The translations under genes were made by a program, and so were the position numbers. From assembly GCA_039566865.1 (NCBI GenBank), contig CM076949.1, positions 620,001-684,000 of the forward strand: a DNA stretch of 64,000 bases, written 5' to 3'. This document shows, one piece after another, positions 23,607-35,300 of this stretch. This stretch comes from Aurelia coerulea. Taxonomy: Eukaryota > Cnidaria > Scyphozoa > Semaeostomeae > Ulmaridae. The stretch's first letter is position 1. The number at the start of each line of letters is the position of its first letter. Under the pieces are notes generated by a model, which made no database searches, had not been told where the DNA came from, and saw only the letters and a program-made list of their open reading frames with translations.

Positions 23607-24202
23607 CTGGGTGCGCCAAAATAAACTATGCACGTTTGGCAGGCCACAATAAATTGTACACTGGACCGATTTTGAAGATTTATGACTTAATCTTTAGCAG
23701 AAAGCCTGAATTAGATTCTAGGACTTTTTGCAAATTTTTCCGTTTTCTGTTTTTAGAGCTAGAAGCGAGTTTCTTAAAATGTTCGTTTTCGAAAACATTG
23801 AAAACGATCAAAAGACGTCGATCAAATGTTAAAAGATTCAACATGAATGAACAAAGAGAAAACGTTTCAGGGGATTTGGGGGTTTAGCACGAACTCTTGT
23901 ATAGCAGATTACAATTGGTCGATTTCTGAGTCGCAAATCACCACGAACAAGTTCTCTCTTTGTCTATTCATGTCGATCATTTAGAAAACTTGATCGCTGT
24001 TTTTGATCGTTTTCAGTGTTTTCGAAAGCTAAAATTTTAGGAAATTCTAGCTCTAAAAATTGAAAATGAAAAAATTTGCAAAAAATCTCAGTATCTAATT
24101 CAGACTTTCTGCTAACGATTAAGTCATAAATCATCAAAATCGATCGAGTGTACGATTTATTGTGGCCTGCCAAACGTGCATAGTTTATTTCGGCGCACCC
24201 GG
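23607..24202. mobile_element. Palindromic mariner-like element U1 (596 bp)
   Basis: CTGGGTGCGCCAAAATAAAC and GTTTATTTCGGCGCACCCGG are inverted ends between TA dinucleotides. The arms stay complementary for about 270 bp to a centre near 23895. A second copy is at 42875. It has no transposase ORF. Confidence 0.88.
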
Positions 24203-25469
24203 TATGCGGAGGCCAATTACACACCCAATCACAAATTTCTACGCCAAGCCAAGAAAGGAATATTGATTGTTTTGTGCAAGTATTTGAACTTTAACGCTGA
24301 TGAGAGAATTTCCTTTAAGGAGGAAGCCAGTTCTACACAAAAACCACAAACGTTACACACCCAATATGAGTAATAGATGCATATTCCAAACTGTAACATT
24401 CCGAACAGTCAAGTGGAATCAATCCTTTTGGTTAAATTTGTCTCAATCAAAATTATTGCCAATTACACACTCAAAACAAACTTTTTGCCGCCACACTGAC
24501 TCATAAACATATATTTAGAATAGATATTTTTACTGTTCCATGCGTTGCTTTAGCTCCACATCGGCTAAGGTCTTAGGCTTCGTAATGGTGGGTGTGACTT
24601 TTTCATGAGGATCTCTTCATTCATTCATTCTTCTCGAGAATATTTAGTGTAAAATTTAGAAATAGGAACCATGCTTTAGAGGAGGAGGAATGAGAGGTAT
24701 GAAATTTTGATTTCATGATTTGTCCCAGTTTCTTGGTTTGGCCAACATGGAACAGGTAGATAGCGATTCTGTGGGCACCATTGATTAATAATTCCCGGGA
24801 TGCGTAAGGGCTTCTATGGAAACATGGATGAGATAATGCTCTCCATATGACGTGCTATCTTCAGATTTAGGCTCAACTGATCAAAAGCTCTCTGTATTCC
24901 AAGTGAACAACCAAATCCACATTACACTATAGTCTAAATACTATTATCAAACAAAAGTGTCGGCGTAAACTGTATCTTTCCAAAACAATGCATTTGCAGG
25001 AATACAAAAAATCTTTTGTTTTGTATGATAAAATTATCTTTGTGTGCTTTGGTATCCAGATATAAAGTTACGGAAGCGGCGACCTGTCACAAAATATTTA
25101 GCTTCTTAAATGTCGTGGCGTTGTGGTAGTCATAGTTTGCTAGCCCGCCTTCATAATTATTGAACAGCACTGAAAATTGGAATTATTCACAATTTGTGTG
25201 ATTTTGTTTTCATCCAAAGACTGCAGCGTTTGATCTTCAAAATGAGGTCGAAAAAGTGGTTTTGACTAATGAATCACGGAGGCATCAAGCAATTGGACAA
25301 GTCGAAATGAAATGAAATGACATAAAGCAAAAGTTCAGTTTGTAATTGACCACGTGACGTCAAAGATATTTGAATTTCGTTGTTGTATCAATTGTCATCG
25401 TTATGTCAATTAATAAATCGTGAAAATGATATACGATGCAGTGCTTTTTTTTTTTTTTATATATTCAAT

Positions 25470-25640
25470 TAAAATTTTACAATACATGTTACAGACTACT
25501 TTACCTACAAACTACTTTACAATACTACAAGGACGATGCCACGAGGAGCAAAAGTCTATGTCTACCCCATGGCATTGTTTAAAAAAAAAATGCTAAACTG
25601 CATACAATTTTACATAGATGCTACAAACAATGCTACAAAA
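25470..25640. repeat. Z-family dispersed repeat copy
   Basis: TACTACAAGGACGATGCCAC and 'GAGCAAAAG.CTATGTCTACCCC' recur in degenerate form near 12985, 15195, 20765 and 30755, always in this orientation. It could be the 3' part of a retroelement, but no coding sequence is intact. Confidence 0.5.
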
Positions 25641-26124
25641 AAAAAAAAAAAGCGATGACTGTGGCCTGTCTAACATTAGATGTCTGGTTGGGGCTGTAAT
25701 TTGCCCAAAAATGTAAATTTTTATTTTGGACCTGACATCTAATGTGAGACAGAAATTACAAACAAAAAGAAAATTTACTTCAGACAATTGGTGGGCACTT
25801 GGTGGTTGCATGACATGTGACTGAAACTTGATATGATCTTAGTCAAACCGACCAGTATTGTGGATGAATCGTATAGTAAGTTCGAGTATATTTCTATTCA
25901 GGTCATTAGACAGGTCTTGGTCACCATATAATAAAAGGTGCATTAGAAAATCGTTTGAAAGACTGGTGATATCAGCAAATGCAGTGCTGCCTACTATTCT
26001 GCAATACAAACTTTGATATTGTTTAACTACATTAATAAATATGAGATAATGAATATGGAATGCTCATAACTTCAAGATTATCCGTTGAGGTCAAGACGAG
26101 ATTTAGCCTTGTCCATATTCCATT

Positions 26125-26132
26125 TATATAAG
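26125..26132 (+). promoter_or_regulatory. Possible TATA box (TATATAAG) of the ShK/Kazal gene
   Basis: TATATAAGAG lies 182 bases before the start codon at 26314. It would imply a transcription start near 26155 and a 5'UTR of about 155 bases. It is the only TATA-like site at a sensible distance. Confidence 0.4.
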
Positions 26133-26313
26133 AGCGAGGATTCATCGTTTTTAAGCCAGTAAAGTCCAGATTGTGCCAGAGTGACATCGTGTTCTTTCTA
26201 CAGTTAATAATTTACAACCTAGTTCAAGTAATTTCAGAGATCTTTGGTAGTTAAAATAGAGGAAGTCACACAGCAAATTGTGAATATTTGATCAAGATAC
26301 AAAGATATTTGAG

Positions 26314-29300
26314 ATGACAAGAGAATTGACTCTCGTGCTTATTGGCTTATTTTCATTGGGGTTCTTGTTCAGGATTTCACTGGCAAAAGGTATTTGTTCA
26401 TTCATCCTTATTTCTCAACGATAAATATTTTTGAGAAGTTTTCTTGGGGTGCAGAACTTGAGATCGAGCGAGCTGAGTAACCAGCGGAATCATTTCTTAA
26501 ATACAGTAGATTCTCTGTACAGTTTTCTTCGCTCGAAGTTTCTTACCGCTCTACATTCTATCACCGGGCGATTTTATTTCCGTCCGGGTGATTTCATCTG
26601 TTACCGGGTGGTTTTATTCTAACGAGACTTGTATAGCATAGCAAGTCCATTCAGAACCACACGTATTTGATTACAAAGTCCAACTTTGTAATCTTTTTTA
26701 TAAGGAACGAAGAATTTGGGCCAGTACTGAAAGTTTCTTAAAATTATTGTATTTTGAGTACTCAGAGTTTCTTACGAGTTTCTTATTAAAGGTTCCATAA
26801 CAATCTCCATCATTACCAGCCGTGCCCTCTTGAACATTTCAAAACAAGGTTTTTTGCAGCCTTTCCAATGTTTAGACATTACTCCAAGTACCTTCCAAGT
26901 AATATGAGACAGGAAACAAATTAAGAATTTCCTTGATTTTTTTGCGATATGAGAGTTGAGTTTCCAAAAAAGTACGTGTAGACTGTACGGTTCAACTACA
27001 TAAAGACCTATTAAGGCGACATAAGGGACCATTCATTATTTGGTGCCAACGTGAGGTGTAAATATTCTGTGGCGGCAAGCACTGACCTGTCGCAAGGCAA
27101 CATGTCATATGGAAAGTCATTGCAGATACTGTGCTGGGAAAGTTTACCAGTTGGAAACAAATGAACACTTAAATACCATCATCGTCGCCATAGTAAATGT
27201 AACATTGCTCAATATGGGAAGCAATTTAAGAAGAGTGTTTCAGTCGAATATTCAGTATTTGTTGAACCAGTTGAACAGTCAGTCAGCATTTTCAGAAAGA
27301 AAAATTGTTCAGAATGTTGATGCATCTCCTTTCTTTCTCCAAAGACGAAGCTCCCCATACTTGAAGGGCTTTTTATAAATTCTTAATTTTTGGCATGGTA
27401 GCATGTCTGTAAAATCGTATAATCCTGAGATATGTCCTTAGGTTTTATTCTTTATTTTGATATTCAAATTCCTACCTGGTTCCTATATACTTATAGATAG
27501 TTGACTTGCATGCTTACAACAATTTTTCATAACTTTATTTGGTTTTACTGCCCCCCTCCCCACGACCAATACACGTATTTTTTCTTACAAGAAACTGCTT
27601 ATAAGAAACTCAACTCTCAGATCGCCAAAAATTAAGAAACTTCAGTACTGGGAAAATATAAGCTAAGAAACTATTTTTTTTGATAAAGGAAATCCTCGAC
27701 ATGGTTTTACTTTACTTTCACTTGTTTCCTGTATCATATTACTCGTAAGGTACTAGAGTAATGTCTAAACATTGGAAAGGCTTAAAAAACCTTGTTTTGA
27801 AATGTTCACGAGGGCACAGGTAGTGAACATGAAGATTGTTATGGAACCTCTAAGAAACTCGTAAGAAACTCTGAGTACTCAAAATCTGATAATTTTAAGA
27901 AACTTTCAGTACTGGCCCAAATTCTTAGTTTCTTATAAAAAAATACGTGTATTGGCGATGCACAAAATAGTGATAGATAGAGACAAGACAACGATTTCGA
28001 AGTTTGTTCGCTTCAAAATTCGACACATTTTTTGACAAAAAGTCTATGTTCATAAAATGGTCAAGACTGCATGCTGAGAAGGCCTAGTTTGAGGGCAAAC
28101 AAGATTAAGATGTGTCGGCAAACATATTTGCATGATACGTCACGTCTGTTCTTGTTCTTCCTTCTAAACATGTACATTATCGTAAATTGAGAAGATCCAC
28201 GAGCGAGCCCTTAGATTTCTTTACAATGACTCTTCAAGCTCCTATGATGAGTAAGTCGTCAATGATGACTTACTTTCTAAAGCTGGGAAATGCACGATGA
28301 GAATCAGCCCTCTCAGAGCTCGTTGTATTGAAATATATAAAACTGTCAAAACAAAACTAAATCCTCCTTTTATGCAGGATATTTTCAAACTAATAAAACA
28401 AACAACAAGGTCAGCAAGGAACCCAAATGAATTAATTCATCATAGACTAAACCAAGTTACTTTCGGTTCAAACAGTCTCCTATCGTTAGGACCACAAATT
28501 TGGAATGCTTTGCCTAAGGAGATTCAATTAGCCGAAAACATTCAAACATTTAAGAGACTAATAAAACAATGGGATGGGCCAACTTGCAGCTGTAGTGTTT
28601 GTAGCTAACAAGCGAAATTTTTATATTAATTTACTGCTAGTAGTTAGACATTTGATTTAGGTTAGTTTCTATTAGAAGCTAGAATAAGATTGAATTAAAA
28701 AATGCATTTTCCCCAGACCCTTGCGTCATATGGATCTTTGTACAAACAAGAAATAGCAAACAGATCTATTTTAATGAAGAAACAAATCTTATCTTTACAC
28801 ATGATTTATGAGCTAAGCCTTTCGAATACAGCTCTTTCAGACCATATGATTGTCTTGAGCGATTTTGGTTTGAGTGTAGTACTCTTTCCAATCATGCAAG
28901 TCCCAATGCAGCTTTTATTATATAAAATATCGCTTTCTACTGTCTGAGTACAATAAAATATTATCTGCTTTTGCCATTTACACATATTTTTTATAAGGAA
29001 CCACTTAATAATAAGAAACTCAACTCTCTCATCGCCAAAAATGTAGAAATTCCAATCCTTAGCATCAATTTTACTCCACGCAGACTCCAGGGGTCATAAT
29101 TCTTACTTGTACTTTACTTGTCTAGATGTAAATTTTATGATAAAGGCTTTTAGGAACGAAATTCAGATATGTACTCGGACGCATGAGCGCAGGGGAAGAT
29201 AAAATTGGGGTGGCTGCCCGAGAAAAATACATTGTTTACTACAATTTTGCCCGACTCAAGGCGGATTTCTGCCCGATTGTGGCTGATTTTTGCAAATTTT

Positions 29301-32300
29301 CTAACGTTGGGGGCCCCCAGCCCCTGTATCCTACGCCTATGATTAAGAGGCGCCAACTTAGAACACGCTTTTCTTATCGCTTGCAACGCCGCCATGATTC
29401 TAGGGATCTTCTTGTCTATTTTGGCACATATCAACTTTCAAGACTTTTGCTGAATGTTATGGTGAAAATAGTTCATGACTTGTTCCAAGAAGTTTGGACG
29501 GGGGTTCCAAACAGCTCTCTCTCTCTCTCTCGCTCTCTCTGGCATTTGCCATTTTGTCTTCTCCCCGTCTTTGCAGCCAACTTCGAAATAGAATCGAGGT
29601 TGTGAAGGGCGAGCCAATATGGAATCAGTTCACTTGTGAGATGGAAGAGCAGACTAAAATTTTAAGATAATTTGCACAAAAAAGTTATGTCTATGATGTC
29701 ATAATCGCAATTTGTCAGCATATGTGAACATTATCTGTTTTGGTTTTCGAAAATTTCAACAGTTTCCAATTTCAACAACCACTGAATCAGCATAGCATCA
29801 GACTATGTATAGGCTGTGTCAATGTACAGATACCAAAAGTTAACAAAACTTTATCCCTAACAAAAGTCGGATCATGACTTCCAAATAGACCCCCTAACTG
29901 TAAGCTAAACCTTGACAGAACACACAGCAAGTGGTTGAGTCTGATTGGTTTGTGATTTATTGGAATATCTCTTGGTGTTTTCAGATAGATGATGTTACTT
30001 TAATTCGTCGAATTCGTCCAAGCAAGGTCAGGACTTTAGTTGGCTTTCGAAGGCCGATCAGACCTTGGGCACATACAGAGATGATGTTAAATTTTGATTA
30101 CGTAAATTCATGGATTTTATACAGTGACACAGTTACCGTAAAATCTCTATTAAGCCCCCTCTCTACTACGCCCCCTCTCTAATAAGCCCCTCCCATCTGA
30201 GCCAGAATTTTAAATAAGCCCTCCTCTCTATGCCCCCACCCCCCATTTATATCAAATTCCAGAAGCTACCAAAGATTTTCCATTGATTTAGTTAAACAAA
30301 TTTGCATGTTAACTTTAATATGGTTTAGAATAAAACTTGCGTCGAATTATTATGTAGTTGACTCGTAAAATTGTATGTTGAATCCGCAAAACATGGGGTA
30401 AAAGAATTGAAAAATATCATGTGTTTCCTTGTCATTTGATTTTGTGAACAAACCCCCCTTTCTAAGCCCCGCTAGATAATAACTAAAAGTTATATTTTTA
30501 GATAGAGCTTTATGGTAAACCATCTTAAACTCAGCCAATCAAATGGACTCGATATGTTGAATTGACCAATTAGAACGTACTTGCCAATGTGAATGAAGTA
30601 TTAGTCAATATGCATTTACTTGCATCAAACTTGCATCAACTTGCAGAGAGAGTCTGCAAGCGGGCGATCAAAGGGTAGATAGGGGATATCAGAGATATGC
30701 AACAGCCTCCCTCTCATGTCAAAAGTAGGAACCCTTGTAGTCGGCTGGCTTTGCCCGTTACTACCGGGACGATACCATGGGGACAAAAACTATGCTACCC
30801 CCCCCCCCCATCATGGCAGCCATTGCATGAAAAACGTTCAACTACATATAGATAGGTACCACACACGATTAAAAAGTAATAAATACAGTGCTGGAGCATT
30901 TTTAGATATTAAAATGACGATAGCAAAGAGAAAGGACGTATTCACAAAGCATGCCGGTTGCAAAGTCCCCCGTAAGTACAAAAGAATGCAGAATTTACGG
31001 TATTTCATGCTTCGGGTTTTTGCAACATATATGGTTGCTGAGAGAGGTCAAAAGAGGAGACGTCTCATTAATCTAGTCTTCGAAATGGCATTAGATTTTA
31101 GATATGCCAATGTAATTGTAAGTGTATCAATCAGAATGTAATACAGTACTTTATGGCATTTTAACCTCGTGATTGAATTCAGACTTATGATTATGTTGCC
31201 GAAAAAACAACTCTTTCTACATGTCACAACCCAGAGGCCTAGACAGCGGGACTAAGCTTAGAACATCCACACCATTTTGGTAGAATTATGGAAAGCTATG
31301 ATAATAGAAATTTGCATTACAGAGAATCTACTTTACATGTTGGACAGACTGACCATGGTTAGACTTACCATGTGATTCCTTGCATTCGTTCAATATTTTT
31401 AATCAGATTTTTTTATTTTATCTCCTTCAGTTTGAGCGATAAGCATCCAATTCAATGAACGATGCTGAGACTTGTGTAATGAATCTCGTACCATGCATGA
31501 ATTTTAAACAGTTCTCAATCGCAAAATGTGTAACAATCAGGATCAAGCTATTTAGGTGCTGTGTAAAATCTGTCTGAAGCTAATAAGTGGTAACATGGTG
31601 GTAAATGATACCAAAAACTCTAAAATCTGCTTGATTGAAAGAACTAGTGTGTCCAACCCTTTACCATTACGAACAGATTAAGATGGCCCAATGTTGGTTA
31701 ACCTTGGATGAAATAGAAATCGCATTGGTTAACTAGAGATGTCATCGCCTGAACATCTCCTACAATGGTTTCAACAGGGACGCCGGACGGGACACATTTT
31801 TAGGGGGGCAAAACTGAAAATCTGAGGGCAAAACAATAGGAAAATAACATATTTAGGGCATTTTCGAGAGGGCAGGAGGGCGGTTGCCCCCCCCCCCCCC
31901 GCGCCCCTCCCCCTCTCCGGCGTTCCTGGGTTTCAAATCAGTCTGCGTTTGTGGTGCTCGAGGTTTTCTTCCATGCAGTTCTAGAAAGTACCCGTCTTCT
32001 GATAGCTCTGCCAGTGAAGCTTTACGGTCCAGAAAAAGGTCAATCCCTGTATCTCGCAAGGAATTTAGAAGTCTCAACCTTCTTTAAAGAGCCATTGTCA
32101 CCCAGGGTCCTTTGCAGGCCACTACCCATAGTCCTTTGCGGGCACGCTGCCATTTCACACTGTCTGGAACTGAAATCAAACTTTGAGAAAATTTTGATTT
32201 TCGTTTTGTGTCGCTCCATATTTTCTGCTTAGGCTAAATTTAGACGTCCGCAATCAACAAGAAACGCAAGTGCGTCAAATATGTTCATTGACTTTTGAAC

Positions 32301-35300
32301 AAGAATGAGAAAGTACGTAAATGAGGAAAGTGAGTGGAGGCATCCTGTCGCTCTTTTACCAAATCACAGTTTGGGACAACCATATAGTCATAGATTTTAG
32401 ATACGTATCAGTGGTGTAGAGCTGGGGGGGCTCAGGGGGGCTCAGCCCCCCTAGTTATTTTTTCCGTAATTTTGGGGGGGCTTTAGCCCCCCTAGTTATT
32501 CTGAAGAAATTTTGATTTTCTTGATTTGTTTATTATGACAAAAATGACAGAACAAGGTAATGTTATATTCTTTTAAAGAAGAGATGCTGGTTTTTGGTTT
32601 GCACCAAGATGAAATCTTCAATGACTGTCAAGCTCTTATCTTCCTTGATGTTTATAAGCATAAATGGGATGACACTAATGTTACATCAAAATGGCTTCAG
32701 AAACACACAAGTGCAAATTACAATAGAACAAGGAAGTACAAACGGACATCATAAGTGGCAAGGCGATGGGGGTATGGGGTGCCCCCGCCACTTGTTTCGA
32801 AAAATGGTCCTTGATATTCCTTTAACGCGGAAGAGAAATGGCTGGGTATAGGTTCGGTGAGAATTTTTCCGTGAAATGCCAAATAATGTTAGAAGGAGAT
32901 TATACATACTTCGAGCGCATCTTTTCAATGCAGATAGATCAAAATGTTACCGGCAAAGAGCTTATTGAATTTTGGCACTTTTTTGCATATTTTGTTGCAG
33001 TATTCGCAAGGTCTTCAGGCAGGTATGTTTGTCATCATTGTCATCATCTGTTCTATCCGTATGTATGTGCCGTGCACATATACATTTGATCAGAAATTTT
33101 TGTAAATAGCAGTAAATCGTTGGTTCATCACGGAGCGGTGCTGAACTGTATTTTATTCTTCGTCACTTGTTGAGCCTTCATTGTTGATACTCCAAACTGT
33201 TTTTGTAGTGTTTATAGTTTCAAGGTGGTAGTTGACGTTAGAGGTAGGCTGCCATACTTCACAATACCCTTTACAAATTGCCAGGCAAATTGTATTGTTT
33301 TATTGCTTGTATATTTTTATAAGAAACTAAGAAGTTGAGTCAAAACTGAAAGTTTCTTAAATTATCATATTTTGAGTACTCAGAGTTTCTTAGGAGTTTC
33401 ATAAAGGTTCCATGATAACTATACTTGATACATGGCCATAATTGCCGGTTAATTGGACCAAAACAAATATCACTTTCGGCAATATTATGACCCAGAAAAA
33501 TATCCAACATATCTCCCCGTATGTGCATGTGCTGAGTGCCCCCCCCCCCCCCAGCAGCCCCTAGGGAGCAGCATTGTAAGTAGGCTCAGTAAGTCTTACA
33601 AGAATGATATTTTCTTGTGTCAACTGGACCGCTATACCTTTTACCAAACAATACCTTAATCACACAACAATTAAACTAATCTGTTTGATTATCTGGCTTG
33701 CAATTCTCGTCCAAAAATAGAAACTCGTAGGTTGAAATAGCAGGCTGATTCAATCGGCTTAGAAAGGACCTAGAAATGCAGGACTCATATTGATGTCAGC
33801 AACGTATCCTACGTTGTTTTTTTCATTCATTCTCTCGAAAGAGGAAACATTCCGTCGGAAACACACACTGTCAAGCTTCGCATCGCTTCATCTTCAGCTG
33901 ACAGTTATGAGGCCTGTCTGGGTCGTTGGCTTAAAATAACACAATTGTAGCTAAACAGATTGTCTGTGGTGAAGAAAATATCGACCTTCTCTCCAAGAAA
34001 ACACGAGCGGAAATAGCTGGAGTCAACCAACAGGGAAAGCTTTGATGTTAGATCAATTATATTAGCAGGCCTTCTCAAAGAAGGCAAAATCTAGATTATA
34101 ATGATTAGTTCGAAGAGTTAAGAAGGATTACGGCAACATGCCAATCGCAAAACTCTTCTGGGTCCTATAAATATTCATGAGATGGATCTCGATACTGACA
34201 AATAGATTTAAGCCTGTGAAATTTTAGAATTTTGTAGAAATGAAAATATCGTTTTCGTCAATATTTGTGGAAAGATCCCATTGATTTGGCAGATAGCCTT
34301 AAATTCTGCAAAAACCCTTCCCAAAACAAGGGCAAATTTTTTCCCATTATTCATCCCAGGAATGAAGGGAAGCCTTTGGTGAATCACGGAATAGGTTGTT
34401 GAGCCAAAAATATCCATCAACTTTAATAATGGCCCTTTTACCTTCAGAAACAAACTCAGTTGTTCCTCAAATACGGTCTTCCCAAATCATTGCGGAGATG
34501 GTGCATTGCTAGCGCGCTTGAATCTGAAGGTTGGTGGAAAAATCGAGTCGCCAACTCTCTTTCCAGGCTAAAGGAATTACGAGGTGTTTGATAATTGACA
34601 GATAATTGACACTGACAAAATATTTTCAAATAGTTAAAAACCCTTCTCCACTGGGGAGGTTCCTGGTCGACATGGAATAGCCAAACTATTGGTCGGTTTT
34701 GAAAAAAAATTACACCAATGTGTTCCTCTCGATCTCTTCAGTTCATTTAGCGCATATTTTCTTGAAAATATGCTGGAATTCCTTCAGATTTCAACTGAAA
34801 CAAAATTGAATCTATGCTAGGCTCGCGTGAACACAGCTGTGGAATGTTGAGAAGTGACAGGGATCAATGACAGTTTTAATCCTTATCCTGTAATGGCGCC
34901 AAGATCATTTTTATCATAAACGGGGGTTCATAAGAAACTTTAGACAACAGCAAATTGAGTTATTGCTGCCCTCATGCACTCACTCGCTATTGTTTAAAAA
35001 CAATGCCCAGTTGTTCATCATTTGCACAGTTTGTGGTATTGTTTATATTTCATTTCGCGTTGTGCAACTGTGAACTGAACTGCGTCGATTTTTCAAAAGC
35101 TATGCTTCTTGCTTCACCACGTTGTGACTTTCGTCGGAGAATCCAAAGTTTTAAGCTGCTAGCATATTTTGCCTGTGCAGCAGGCTTCACCATGGTGGGT
35201 GTTACATACACGATTGTCATTTAGAGCATGAACACTGCCTTCAAAATGCTATGAAAATATTTATCTTACTGGTTACGTTGGACGCCCTGTTTAAAAAACA

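Larger units (their letters stand above)
22013..26124. other. Intergenic, repeat-rich; no gene recognised
   Basis: It holds the P fragment near 22390-22640, a microsatellite, Q2 with the nested R copy, U1, and a Z-family copy at 25470-25640. Between 24205 and 25440 I see only AT-rich sequence without exons. Confidence 0.45.

Noticed and set aside
29183..29605. 140-codon ORF on + strand
   Set aside because: It ends through a (CT)n microsatellite, a low-complexity origin, and shows no recognisable domain.
30716..31141. 141-codon ORF on + strand
   Set aside because: Its start lies in a Z-family repeat and poly-C run. The protein shows no motif, and there are no splice or poly(A) signals to support it.
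31889..31901. Poly-C run and other homopolymer runs (4916, 30801, 33541, 61552, 62838)
   Set aside because: They are simple homopolymers, likely prone to sequencing-length error; no function is inferred.
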